Positions 34,478 to 43,396 of a DNA stretch of 64,000 nucleotides are shown in pieces. Numbering within the stretch: position 1 is the stretch's first letter; the number at the start of each line of letters is the position of its first letter. Origin of the DNA: CAVPDE01 sp963707125 (GTDB lineage: Bacteria; Desulfobacterota; DSM-4660; Desulfatiglandales; HGW-15); assembly GCA_963707125.1 (NCBI GenBank), contig CAVPOU010000026.1:53364-117363 (forward strand), read 5' to 3'. The translations under genes were made by a program, and so were the position numbers. The notes under the pieces were generated by a model that was not told the DNA's origin, ran no database searches, and saw nothing but the letters and a program-made list of their open reading frames with translations.

Positions 34478-36025
34478 ATGAAGCCAGACAAAGTTATTAT
34501 CACCAACATGGGGGCGTTGAAAGAGAAATATGGCGAGGGGTTTGGCCGGGTCGAGCAAGCGATCCAACGTCTGATTACGGCAGATAAGAAGCGGGGGCTC
34601 GACACAAACCTTGTGGCCATTGATTCGGCGAGCGACATGAGTGCTGTGCATGGGGAAGTGGTTAAAGAAAAAGAGGATCAGAGAGCGGTCAAGAGAGCCG
34701 TTGATGCCGTATTTGATGCCTATGAGCCGGACTACATCATGATCCTGGGAGCGCAGGACATTGTCCCGCACCAGGACCTGAAGAACCCTGCATACGATCC
34801 AGGTGGGGATGACGACAAGGTCGTACCAAGCGACATCCCCTATGCTTGTGAAGCACCTTACAGCAAAAAGCCGGGTGACTTTGTAGGCCCAACGCGTGTT
34901 CTGGGGAGACTTCCGGATCTGGTCCGATCGAGTGATCCGGGCTACCTTGTTTCCCTTCTCGGAACAGCAGCTAGGCACAAGGCGCGCCCCAGATCTGAAT
35001 ACCAGAAATATTTCAGCGTGAGCGCTGAAGTCTGGAAGGCTTCGACGGCCCTAAGCCTGACCAAGGTTTTTGGCTCAAGCACTTCCATGGCCACCTCTCC
35101 CCCGAAAGGGCCAAGCTGGACGAATACGGAGCTCGGCAGACGAGTCCATTTCATGAACTGCCATGGGAGTCCGGAGGATCCCAACTTCTACGGGCAGCGC
35201 GGCAGGAGTTACCCCATCGCGCACACCGCGAAAAAACTCGTGAAGAAAATCATGAATGGAACCGTGATCGCCGTGGAGTGCTGTTACGGGGCCCAGCTTT
35301 ATGACCCCGCAGATGCAGACATGCAACCCGGCATTTGCAGCACCTATCTCCGGGACGGTGCGTATGGGTTCTTCGGCAGTTCGACGATCGCTTACGGCCC
35401 CAGCGAAGGAAATGGTCAGGCAGACCTCATATGCCAGTATTTTATCAATGAGGTTCTCGATGGCGCTTCGCTGGGAGAAGCGACTTTGAAAGCCCGGCAT
35501 CGGTTTGCTCAAACCTACACGCACGTTGATCCTACGGATCTCAAGACCATGATCCAGTTTCATCTTTTTGGAGATCCCTCGATACACGCCGTGGGAGCGG
35601 TTCCTCATGCTCTCGCCCGTTCGAAAAGCTTCAAGCAAGCATTCAGGGAACGCCAAAATGCAAAAGGGACAAGGAAGCTGAGGAGGGAGCGGGCAGCGAG
35701 AACCGGCACGAATTTGCGGAACAGCCTGGGTACGCCGAACAGGTCTGATGAAGCCTTGCCCAGCGAGGTGGCGGTGGTGCTTGAATCAGTTGCTCGGGAG
35801 TCAGCGATCAAGAGCTTTAGGGCGCAATCCTTCAGAGTGAAGTTTCCCGGTGAAGCCATGGTGGAGACCATGAAGCGCTTTGCTCCTGCCCGGAAGGGAA
35901 GGGCGCTCTATATGGTCAGCGGCAGTCGGCCGCTGCCAAAGGAGGCTCCGGGAAGGGTGGTGGTCATCATCGGAACAGTGCAGAACGGGCAGCTGATTCA
36001 TATGAGGAGATTGCACAGTCGCTAA
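34478..36025 (+). CDS. Caspase/gingipain-fold cysteine peptidase (C25-like)
   Basis: 515 residues from the ATG at 34478 (AAGGAGGG upstream). The catalytic dyad of clan CD is recognisable: His229 in HFMNCHGSPEDP at the end of a hydrophobic strand, and Cys268 or Cys269 in VIAVECCYGAQLY. Preceding strands (YIMILGAQDIVPH; VLGRLPDLV) match the C25 core. The last ~130 residues are basic (KGTRKLRRERAAR). No signal peptide is seen, unlike secreted gingipains, so it is probably intracellular. As last gene of the operon it could be a regulated effector, as in caspase-based conflict systems; this is inference. Confidence 0.75.
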   Translation: MKPDKVIITNMGALKEKYGEGFGRVEQAIQRLITADKKRGLDTNLVAIDSASDMSAVHGEVVKEKEDQRAVKRAVDAVFDAYEPDYIMILGAQDIVPHQDLKNPAYDPGGDDDKVVPSDIPYACEAPYSKKPGDFVGPTRVLGRLPDLVRSSDPGYLVSLLGTAARHKARPRSEYQKYFSVSAEVWKASTALSLTKVFGSSTSMATSPPKGPSWTNTELGRRVHFMNCHGSPEDPNFYGQRGRSYPIAHTAKKLVKKIMNGTVIAVECCYGAQLYDPADADMQPGICSTYLRDGAYGFFGSSTIAYGPSEGNGQADLICQYFINEVLDGASLGEATLKARHRFAQTYTHVDPTDLKTMIQFHLFGDPSIHAVGAVPHALARSKSFKQAFRERQNAKGTRKLRRERAARTGTNLRNSLGTPNRSDEALPSEVAVVLESVARESAIKSFRAQSFRVKFPGEAMVETMKRFAPARKGRALYMVSGSRPLPKEAPGRVVVIIGTVQNGQLIHMRRLHSR

Positions 36026-36027
36026 AA

Positions 36028-36062
36028 GTCAGTGATCAGTAAACAGTCATCAGTGAACAGTG
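36028..36062. repeat. ATCAGT/AACAGT repeat, left flank of the four-helix-bundle gene
   Basis: Built from short units (GTGATCAGT, AAACAGT, CATCAGT, GAACAGT). The same units occur in inverted orientation at 36508-36540 directly after the gene, so the gene is bracketed by inverted repeats. Confidence 0.6.
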
Positions 36063-36120
36063 GAAAACATAAGGATAGCAGAGCCAGTGGTCAGCAATCA
36101 GTGGACAGGAAGGAATCATT

Positions 36121-36513
36121 ATGAGTGAATTGGCTCATGCGAAGAGTTTCCGAGATTTGGAGGTTTACAAGAAAGCCCGAGCGGTCGCGAAAAGAATATT
36201 CACAATGTCCAGGGTATTCCCGAAGGAAGAGATTTATTCTTTGACCGACCAGGTGCGTCGGTCATCGCGGTCCATTGGAGCACAGATCGCTGAGGCGTGG
36301 GCAAAGAGACGCTATGAAAAGCATTTTGTAAGCAAGCTCAGCGATGCGGATGGGGAGCAGATGGAAACCCAACACTGGATTGAGACAGCGGAAGACTGTG
36401 GGTATCTGACTTCGTCCCAGGCAATTGAGGTAAATGATGAACTTTCGGAAATCGGCCGGATGCTGAATTCCATGATGGGCAAGGCTGCCCAATTTTATTC
36501 GACAGCCACTTGA
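36121..36513 (+). CDS. Four-helix-bundle protein (23S rRNA IVP/bAvd-like)
   Basis: 130 residues matching the family pattern: SFRDLEVYKKARAVAKRIF, FPKEEIYSLTDQVRRSSRSI, GAQIAEAWAKRRYEKHFV and a METQHWIETA helix. These proteins form a pentameric barrel of helices. Relatives occur in 23S rRNA intervening sequences and as Avd of diversity-generating retroelements, but most, as here, stand alone with unknown role. No reverse transcriptase or variable repeat is in the window. Confidence 0.85.
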   Translation: MSELAHAKSFRDLEVYKKARAVAKRIFTMSRVFPKEEIYSLTDQVRRSSRSIGAQIAEAWAKRRYEKHFVSKLSDADGEQMETQHWIETAEDCGYLTSSQAIEVNDELSEIGRMLNSMMGKAAQFYSTAT

Positions 36514-36540
36514 TCACTGTTTACTGATGACTGATCACCG
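36508..36540. repeat. Inverted repeat, right flank of the four-helix-bundle gene
   Basis: Contains TGATCACTGTTTACTGATGA followed by CTGATCAC, the reverse complement of the units at 36028-36062. It overlaps the last codons of the gene. Confidence 0.6.
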
Positions 36541-36559
36541 ATTTTGGGGCCTTTCTCCC

Positions 36560-36787
36560 ATGAAACTTAAAGGAAAAGTCGAAAAGAAACTGCTTTACGC
36601 CGGGACGAAGAGCGAGCACGAGGGGCTCGTTCTAGTCACCGCTGCAGGAGAGTTCAAGCTGCAGCGTAAACGCGGCAACCCCTTCTGGGATGAGACACTC
36701 GCTGAACTCGAAGGGAAAGAGATCGAGGCCGAAGGCACCTTGCGGGAAACCAGGTTCACCATGTCGCAGTGGACTGTCCTGTCATAA
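36560..36787 (+). CDS. Small conserved-looking protein, probably beta-barrel
   Basis: 75 residues from the ATG at 36560. Alternating hydrophobic and charged residues (KLKGKVEKKLLYAGTKSEH, GLVLVTAAGEFKLQRKRG, KEIEAEGTLRETRFTMSQW) suggest a small OB-fold or SH3-like barrel. No strong ribosome site is visible. Function unknown. Confidence 0.55.
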   Translation: MKLKGKVEKKLLYAGTKSEHEGLVLVTAAGEFKLQRKRGNPFWDETLAELEGKEIEAEGTLRETRFTMSQWTVLS

Positions 36788-36965
36788 GCCCATCTCCCTT
36801 CCCGGATTCCCACCCGATTAATGCCTCCGGGTTTCCAACCCGCCGTCCATCTTGGAGTCCAGGGTATTCTGGTGCGTTAGGTGCCTATGGAAGAGAAGGA
36901 GTTTGCCAGTGCCTTGATTCTCGGAGTCCCATCAGGTAAGCTCGATGAAGAGGGGTGAGAAAAAG

Positions 36966-37664
36966 ATGCTGAATGGGTTTGGGAAGTCAAGAAGAAGACT
37001 CTTGTTTTTCGTGCTCGCGGGCCTCTTGATGGTGACGGGGCAGGGCGCTCTGCGGGAAGCTATCGCGGCGGATCCAACTCCTGAAAGCTTGGTCAACTGC
37101 AGCATTCAGCAAGGACCCTGCATAAAAGATCTCGGGGGCATGACCGTGACCCTGGACATTCTGCCCAAACCTGTCATGGCCATGAAGGATCTTAAGTTCC
37201 AGGTTATCCTCTCAGGGGAAAAGCCGACCGCCAACCCTTACATCGACCTGGGAATGCCGGGAATGGACATGGGGCCCAATCGTGTTGAACTCAGAGCTGT
37301 CAAGGACAGCGTGTATGAGGGGCAGGGGATCATTGTGAGGTGCCCCAGCGGCCGGAGAACGTGGAAAGCTATCGTCTACCTGCCACTCGGATTGCTCCTC
37401 GGGCTCCTGCCATGTGGTCCTGTGTATACGGCCCTGATTGCATCGGCAAGAGCCGGAATGGCAGCGGATAGCTTCCTGCAAAGCTTCTTGTCAGGCATGG
37501 GCCTCATGCTCGCTTTCGGCATCGGGACGGTTCCTGCTCTTTTTCTTGTTGGGAAACTGGCCGTCTTCGGATGGGTCAAATCCAGACACAAGATCTACAA
37601 GATCAGCTCGCTCCTCATGATCCTGGTTGGAATCTATTTCATCATCCAGGGAATTCGCTATTGA
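36966..37664 (+). CDS. Apparent fusion: FixH/YtkA-like domain joined to half of a TauE/SafE-like membrane domain
   Basis: 232 residues (alternative start 36945). A signal-anchor helix (LLFFVLAGLLMVTGQG) precedes a periplasmic immunoglobulin-like domain with GGMTVTLDILPKPVMAMKDL and DLGMPGMDMGPN, the Met/His-rich copper-handling pattern of FixH/YtkA-like proteins. At IIVRCPSGRRTWKA that domain stops short of its last strand. The sequence then continues with IVYLPLGLLLGLLPCGPVYT, the second half of a SafE/DsbD-like transporter with its LPCGP motif. The two are normally separate neighbouring genes, so an internal deletion probably fused them in frame. Confidence 0.6.
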   Translation: MLNGFGKSRRRLLFFVLAGLLMVTGQGALREAIAADPTPESLVNCSIQQGPCIKDLGGMTVTLDILPKPVMAMKDLKFQVILSGEKPTANPYIDLGMPGMDMGPNRVELRAVKDSVYEGQGIIVRCPSGRRTWKAIVYLPLGLLLGLLPCGPVYTALIASARAGMAADSFLQSFLSGMGLMLAFGIGTVPALFLVGKLAVFGWVKSRHKIYKISSLLMILVGIYFIIQGIRY

Positions 37665-37711
37665 AAGCCTCTCCACATTGGACCTTGGGGACTTGTCGCC
37701 TCACACCCTGC

Positions 37712-39859
37712 TCACCTCACCGGGTCGATGGCAAAGCCAAACGGTATGAATTCAAAAGCAGTGATGGACAGGTCTACCGGTCGTTGCCTTCCCCTCGTTC
37801 CGAAGACCAGGGAAATCTCCTTGATTCCGCTCAGAGCGGGTGTTGCAGGAAGAACGATTTCCATCTCTCCTTCCTCTTCCTTCGTGTGTTTGAAACGAGT
37901 GAATATTTCTGCGGGAATGGCCGGCGCTGGAAGGGGATCGTCCTTGGCCCTCTTAAAGGAAATGTGAGCATCCACCACCTGCCCCTCTGATCGGTAGCGC
38001 AGAACCAGCCTTCCGTTCGATAGGCTGATGGTGCGATCCTCCGGGACAATGAAGGTCATCCCTCCGATTCCGGCAAGCTGCGATGCAAAACGGCAGAATC
38101 CCCTTTTACATGTGAATTCAAACCGACTCTGATCCGAGGCCCAGGGGATGACCCGATTCTCTGCGCCCAACAGGTTTACTCTGTCTCCGGGTTTGTAGAG
38201 CTTTTCAAGCGGACCGGACAGGTTCCACTGTTCGAGATATCGATGCATGTTTTCGTGGGCGGAGCCTATTCCCCCAAGAATCAGAGACAGGGTGTGAACG
38301 GTTGTCTGATACGGAATGGTCTCATTTCTTGATGTGTTCCAGCCTTCCCAGGGGCCGTGAGAGGTGAATAGCCCTGAGATCATCGGCCAATGCTCCTCCA
38401 GAAATCTCTCTATTTCCTCGGGGGCGATCATGTATGCGACGCCAAGGGCATAAAGGGATGGGGCATGGGTGATGAGGGGTTTATCGGTGACGGCTATGTC
38501 GGAAATCCCGATAAGCCCGGTGTACTCGGTTCCGTTGCCGCTGTATGCCTCGGACAAAAAACCCGGCAGCCTTCTCCTGCCTGAAAAATCGAGTTCTACT
38601 TCCACGAGGGTTTCGAGACTTCTTCTCCAGCCCGGATTCATGAGCTCCTGCATGAAAAGAGAAAGCCCGAGCAATTGGAAGGCTGATCCCTCCCATGCGG
38701 CAAGCGCATGGGTGTCTCTTCCGTCTGCATACCTGTAAGGCTTGATCTTGAACCCTGCATTCCGAATCGATGCTTCCGGCAGCGCGTATCGCAACACGGC
38801 GAACGTCCACGGCCCGCGAAATTCGTTGATGAAGTAATTCATCTGCCCTGTCACCCAGTTTCCCCGGCCGTCGTCCCAGCCGACAAAACGGTCCGCAGTG
38901 GCATCCCAGCCGAAGACAAAGGTGCCGGTCTTCGGGTCGAAAAGATGGGAATAGCCATCTTTCTGCGCATCGATAAAGCGCTCCATTGCCTCCCTCAACC
39001 CGGCGACGTTCGGATCATTCCGGATCTCAGGCCGCAAAAGTGCGCCGACCGACTTGGCGAGAGAAGAGGTGAGATTAACGTTGTCGCCGAATATGACCTG
39101 GACAACCCGTTGATCAAGGAGCCCCATGATTCCGGAGTTCAGGGATTCATCCGCATAGGGTGCAAGCGCCCCGTCAAAATATGCTGCGCCATATTTTTCA
39201 CTTCGGCGTATCCTCCCTTTTCGGCCGTTGTCTTCCTCCAGGATCCAGCCCTTTTGCGCTAGGGCCTGCCAGATGGCATTGCCCGTCTTATCACCAAAGG
39301 CGTCGATGAACTTCTTTCTTTCGATGGATTCCAGGAGCGGTCCGGTTCTCTTCCCGCCTTCCAGGCCCAGGAAATTCACCAGCAGCCCCTTGGCTGCAAG
39401 GGATGGGTTCCTCTGATCCTCCAGCAGGGTCTTTACGGCGAGGGAGAGCCCGCTCATTGACGATTCTCTGGAAAGATACGGGTTATCCGCATAGCCCGCG
39501 ACGATGTTGGCCAGCAGTTCAATCCACTCGCCGATGGCTGTGAGCTGGGTGAAGGAACGAAGAAAAAGCCCGTTCCGGGGTTCCTGGTTCCAGCCTTCCG
39601 CCGGATACCCGGACACAGGGTCCACGATCCCGTGAACCGGGTCCACATATTGGAATGCGTTTTCCAGCAGAAGCCGCATGTGTTTGTGGGCGGAAGGTAC
39701 TTTTGGGAAGTTGAATTCCCGGATGCTCTTCATGGGTTGCCCTGTATCCGGTTGTTCGCCGATAGACGGAGGCGTGATGCTGTATCCTGCGAGCATCAGC
39801 ACAATAACAACAAGAAACAGCGGTAACGTTTTCTTTGTGACAGGTATCGCGGAGTACAA
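37712..39859 (-). CDS. Exported (alpha/alpha)6-barrel glycoside-hydrolase-like protein
   Basis: 715 residues with an N-terminal hydrophobic signal (LPLFLVVIVLMLAGYS). Residues ~50-560 are helical with the aromatic and acidic pockets of glucoamylase or beta-glucanase toroids (FGWDATADRFVGWDDGRGNW, YFINEFRGPWTFAVLRYA, AWEGSAFQLLGLSLF, YSGNGTEYTGLIGI). A C-terminal beta-sandwich-like region follows from ~580. It probably acts on a glycan in the periplasm or outside. No exact GH family can be given; GH144/GH162-like proteins are candidates. Confidence 0.6.
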   Translation of the reverse strand: MYSAIPVTKKTLPLFLVVIVLMLAGYSITPPSIGEQPDTGQPMKSIREFNFPKVPSAHKHMRLLLENAFQYVDPVHGIVDPVSGYPAEGWNQEPRNGLFLRSFTQLTAIGEWIELLANIVAGYADNPYLSRESSMSGLSLAVKTLLEDQRNPSLAAKGLLVNFLGLEGGKRTGPLLESIERKKFIDAFGDKTGNAIWQALAQKGWILEEDNGRKGRIRRSEKYGAAYFDGALAPYADESLNSGIMGLLDQRVVQVIFGDNVNLTSSLAKSVGALLRPEIRNDPNVAGLREAMERFIDAQKDGYSHLFDPKTGTFVFGWDATADRFVGWDDGRGNWVTGQMNYFINEFRGPWTFAVLRYALPEASIRNAGFKIKPYRYADGRDTHALAAWEGSAFQLLGLSLFMQELMNPGWRRSLETLVEVELDFSGRRRLPGFLSEAYSGNGTEYTGLIGISDIAVTDKPLITHAPSLYALGVAYMIAPEEIERFLEEHWPMISGLFTSHGPWEGWNTSRNETIPYQTTVHTLSLILGGIGSAHENMHRYLEQWNLSGPLEKLYKPGDRVNLLGAENRVIPWASDQSRFEFTCKRGFCRFASQLAGIGGMTFIVPEDRTISLSNGRLVLRYRSEGQVVDAHISFKRAKDDPLPAPAIPAEIFTRFKHTKEEEGEMEIVLPATPALSGIKEISLVFGTRGRQRPVDLSITAFEFIPFGFAIDPVR

Positions 39860-40004
39860 TCGCAGAAGGTCCTTTCCCTTTTCAGCAGTGCTCCTCTCCC
39901 GGATGGATCCCCTCCCAGGTTAAGTCCACCCGACCCTCCCGGCTCTCTTCCCGTTTGGTCGAATGCACAAGTGTAACATCATTTTCCTTTTTTCTAAACG
40001 AAGT

Positions 40005-40241
40005 CTATATCACGACAGCATCAACGATTTTAGCGACGAACATCTTCTGGTATTTTCTTTTCTTCCACGCCTCGGCAATGTTGGCCGGGACACTCCTTGA
40101 CGAGCGCCGGATCTGATCAGTGAGTGAATACTTTTCGTCCTTTGGGAAAGGCTTTGTTGTTTCATGGATCTCCAGAGCCAGCTTGTAAGACAGCTGATAG
40201 ACTTTGAGATCCCGATAACCCCTGTATGGTTCCTTCGCCAT
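40005..40241 (-). pseudogene. C-terminally truncated four-helix-bundle protein
   Basis: 78 residues matching the first 60% of the family (GYRDLKVYQLSYKLALEIHE, FPKDEKYSLTDQIRRSSRSV, PANIAEAWKKRKYQKMFVAK), then a stop just after IVDA where intact proteins continue for ~50 residues. It is about 38% identical to the copy at 36121. Upstream (40255-40322, complement) lies a tract of AGTAAGCAG-type units analogous to those flanking the intact copy. Confidence 0.65.
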
Positions 40242-40325
40242 TTTCCTTGTTGCGTACTCCTTTATTTTTTTCTGCTTACTTTTTCCTCTTTCTGCTTACT
40301 CCCTACTGCTTACTGCCTACTGGTC

Positions 40326-41879
40326 TTATTCGTACCACATAATCCTTCCTGCACCCTCGCTCATGTTTGAGATTTGCCCTTCGTTGCCCGCCAGGTACAG
40401 AGTCTTCCCTTGAACCTGCATGTCGGTCAGGCAATACTTGATCTTCCCGCTTTTGTAAGCCTGGACCAGGGTCGCCCCCTCTGTCTTGAAGACGATGATA
40501 CTTCCATCATAGAAAACAACAAAATCCAGCCGGCCTACCAAAGGGTTGTTTGCCACAACCAGAACTTCCTTTTTCCCGTCATCATCCACATCCATGACAA
40601 CGACTCGGCTGTTCAAAATATTGGCCGGAGGTTGATCTCCGGGTCTTGTGAACCCGGATCGAATGTAGTTATTGGAGCCCCCAAGTTTCTCATCCACCTT
40701 GGTCAAAGGGTTCCCCTGGAGGTCCCAGACCATGAGCGGAGCGCTATGCTCCAGATTCGGCTCTCCCAGACCAAGGAATTCCAGCTTTCCATCGCGGTCG
40801 AAATCATAGAGGGTGAGGGTATAGAGTTGAGCGTTTTTGAGCCCGGGTAGGGCGTCTTTGCGAACCAGTTTCCCGGCATTATCATAAGTCATCTGCCAGA
40901 TAGGGCCTTCGAAGAACCTGTCAGTGCCCGAGTCTTGGAATAACACCGAAGATTGGCCTCCGCTCTGGTTACGGAGAACGCTGAAATGTCCATTCTGACG
41001 ATCGAGTTTTCTGGTGAATTTTCCCGTCCACTCCAGGATCGAGCTTTGAGCCCGTGATCCATAGAAACTCACGAGGTAGATCTCTGCTCTCCCGTTGCCA
41101 TCCACGTCCGCGACGTTGACCTTCAAGAATTCCTCGCCTCTGGCTGCCCGAAACGTGTCCTTCAACGCAAGGGATTTCTCTTTCCGGTCATAGACCATCA
41201 GAGCGTCGCGGCTCAGGACCACAATTTCGCTTTGCCCGTCCCCATCGAGATCTCCGACATCAAGGGACATGACCCCTGCTTTCACTGAAGCCCTGCCTGT
41301 CGGGCTGAAAGCATGGGAGTCGGATGTTCGCTTGAAAAAAAGCCCCTTAACCTCTTTCTCCCCGGAGGCTCCGGCGCTCACTTGCTTCCGGATGTCCAGA
41401 CCCGCTGCGATCGCCCTGAAATCATAGACAATGTCTGACAGCTTGGGGATCAATTGGTCCTCGGTGGCCGCCTCGGAAACCTTGGTGACCGCAGGTTTGT
41501 CTTTGGTGAGATCCAGAAATGAAAGATCAAGGCTGTAACTCGCGCCAAGGCTCGTGACACTGCCGAAAACAGCGTAGTTTGCCTTTAAGAGCCTGGCCAA
41601 TTCCTCCGCCCTCTGTTCGGAGGTGACCCCCTGCTTATCCGCTTCGCTCAGAACAGAATCACTGCTGATCACATCCAGACCTTCACCTGACATGCGCGAT
41701 GCGAGCATGGTCTTGATCCCCTGGCCTAGATAGGCCTTGCCGGGATCCGCGTAGAGCTTCAAAGGGAGAAGCACCACGGTCTTGTTGGCGGCAATAACAT
41801 GAAAGGACAGGAGGAATAAAAGGATAGCGATCAGGCTGATAATCGTTTTCTTCGGTTTAAGAAGCTGCTTAAGAGTCAT
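40326..41879 (-). CDS. Exported VCBS/FG-GAP repeat protein with FlgO/TolB-like N-terminal domain
   Basis: 517 residues from the ATG at 41879; the ribosome site lies in a tandem duplicated CAGGAGTACCC. A signal peptide (IISLIAILLFLLSFHVIAA) is followed by an NKTVVLLPLKLYADPGKAYL domain like FlgO/TolB-N (residues ~30-140). Four calcium-binding VCBS motifs form a beta-propeller: DVGDLDGDGQSEI, VADVDGNGRAEI, LYDFDRDGKLEF and VMDVDDDGKKEV. Probably a periplasmic or surface protein; ligand unknown. Confidence 0.75.
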   Translation of the reverse strand: MTLKQLLKPKKTIISLIAILLFLLSFHVIAANKTVVLLPLKLYADPGKAYLGQGIKTMLASRMSGEGLDVISSDSVLSEADKQGVTSEQRAEELARLLKANYAVFGSVTSLGASYSLDLSFLDLTKDKPAVTKVSEAATEDQLIPKLSDIVYDFRAIAAGLDIRKQVSAGASGEKEVKGLFFKRTSDSHAFSPTGRASVKAGVMSLDVGDLDGDGQSEIVVLSRDALMVYDRKEKSLALKDTFRAARGEEFLKVNVADVDGNGRAEIYLVSFYGSRAQSSILEWTGKFTRKLDRQNGHFSVLRNQSGGQSSVLFQDSGTDRFFEGPIWQMTYDNAGKLVRKDALPGLKNAQLYTLTLYDFDRDGKLEFLGLGEPNLEHSAPLMVWDLQGNPLTKVDEKLGGSNNYIRSGFTRPGDQPPANILNSRVVVMDVDDDGKKEVLVVANNPLVGRLDFVVFYDGSIIVFKTEGATLVQAYKSGKIKYCLTDMQVQGKTLYLAGNEGQISNMSEGAGRIMWYE

Positions 41880-42130
41880 AGGGTACTCCTGGGGTACTCC
41901 TGGAAGATTTTGTAAATAAACATCATAGAGAAGGGGCTTTTCATTGTCAAACAAGATTCATGGCCTCAGCAATGAAGAGTCAGGGGGTGATGGGCAGGCG
42001 GCGTATCCGCCTGGGGTTGTGGGGATGGAGAGAGGCCAGGAGAAGGGAACAGGAGGCCTCGATCCATGGATTAGGACCGGAATTGGAGTGTAAGTTGTCA
42101 GGGAGGGGAGGACTGGAGCAGCCGAGTGGA

Positions 42131-43045
42131 TCAAGAAGAATCAAAGCGGATTTGAAATCGTTTTTGAAGGGCGGCGAGGATGTCAGCTTGGGTCAGGCGG
42201 GCATTTCGCCAAGCTTCCAGCAATCGGAAGGCCAGGTTTTTTGCTGAGCCGAACCCATCCGGGAAATCCCTTTTAAGTAGGTCGGCCTTGTAGAGAAGTT
42301 GGGCGAGCAGATGAGCGATCTGCAAGAGGAAGTAAAAGACCTTGGCGGAGTTCGGATTATTGGTGTAGGCATGCTCCAGTCCATATCCTCCGTTTTTTTG
42401 TACGTTGAATCCCTCGTTTTCAATTTTCCATCGCATCCTCCCTCCGTCATTCGCTAAGGTGACGATATTTTTGCACGAGACCTGGCAGTTGTTGACCCAC
42501 TTGAACTTCGTCGTTTTCTTTTGCCCCTTCGGTTGGGTTTGGTCTCCAAGCACTCGATTACGGATAACGTGTGCTCCTTCTTTTGGGAATCGACATAAGC
42601 GATGTCGTCGACCCAGCGGAAGACCTGTTTGAGTGAGGCCCCCTTCCCCGTGTGCCAAACCAACCGGTTCTCGGGTTGGAATGGGGACAAAGTATCGAAC
42701 TCCTCGTTAACGGAGGGCAAGTCGTCGTCCTTGAGAACGATCATGAACTTCCAGCCGTAACTCTGGCACAGATCAAAGGTCGGCCCCCCGGCGAAGAGAC
42801 CGTCCATCGATAAAAGGATCGGCAGCCGTGGGAACCGCCTCTTGAGTCGGTCTGCCAGTCGATAGAAGGCCTTGAGCTCACAACCCAATTTGTCGTCTTG
42901 CTTTGAGTCGAAAGAGGAACATCAGGACACCGGCGAAGGCCAGACTCGCGAGGAGATAAAGGATCTTCTGAGTATCCCGGGGGTCGGTAACCGGAGCCAA
43001 TAGAGGGGGAAAAACCACCAAAGAAATGGTGGAGGGTGCCTGTCA
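42131..43045 (-). pseudogene. Decayed IS transposase with internal deletion and frameshift
   Basis: Three pieces of one transposase lie in different frames. An N-terminal piece (LLAPVTDPRDTQKILYLLAS, to ~42890) is joined directly to CELKAFYRLADRLKRRFPRL, DDE-type core with ILLSMDGLFAGGPTF (~42888-42540). The segment normally between them, roughly 110-130 residues, is missing. After a further frameshift near 42540 the C-terminal part continues (KTTKFKWVNNCQ, RMRWKIENEGFNVQKNGGYG, TNNPNSAKVFYFLLQIAHLL). It cannot encode an active enzyme. The DUF6788 partner lies just upstream. Confidence 0.75.
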
Positions 43046-43054
43046 GAGCACGGA

Positions 43055-43396
43055 TCAACCCTTGTTGCTCTTCCGGCTCTTTTTCTTGCTGGTTAAAAAC
43101 TCCCGCTGGGCCTGGGATACTTCTGCCACCAGACGCTTGAGAAGCTTTCCTTCCTGTACCCATCTCTCCACCTCCGGGCGAAGTTGCTTGGGGACATACA
43201 AGGTCCGGGTGTGGTTCTCTTCCTTCCAGGTCAGCAACGTCACTTCATGAAGGGGACCTTCTTGAGCACATCGGCACCGCGGGTTGCCACACCGTTTTTT
43301 GGTAATATTAAGGGAGGCCTGAAGAAAGGGTTTTATCTTTCGGATGCGCTCCAGAGCTTTTTTCCCCTGTTTATTGGTCATTAAAGGACGCGACAT
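43055..43396 (-). CDS. DUF6788-like protein, partner of the adjacent transposase
   Basis: 113 residues, basic, with a possible zinc-binding CGNPRCRCAQ motif and the TLLTWKEENHTRTLYVPK and EVERWVQEGKLLKRLV segments typical of the small protein encoded ahead of this transposase type. It is intact, unlike the transposase. It presumably served in DNA binding for transposition and is now stranded. Confidence 0.7.
   Translation of the reverse strand: MSRPLMTNKQGKKALERIRKIKPFLQASLNITKKRCGNPRCRCAQEGPLHEVTLLTWKEENHTRTLYVPKQLRPEVERWVQEGKLLKRLVAEVSQAQREFLTSKKKSRKSNKG

Noticed and set aside
36026..36120. Short repeated units suggestive of a CRISPR array
   Set aside because: Units are 6-9 nt, irregular and without spacers of constant length; no cas gene is present.
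36121..36513. Avd subunit of a diversity-generating retroelement
   Set aside because: No reverse transcriptase, template repeat or variable repeat occurs nearby, so only the general four-helix-bundle family can be claimed.
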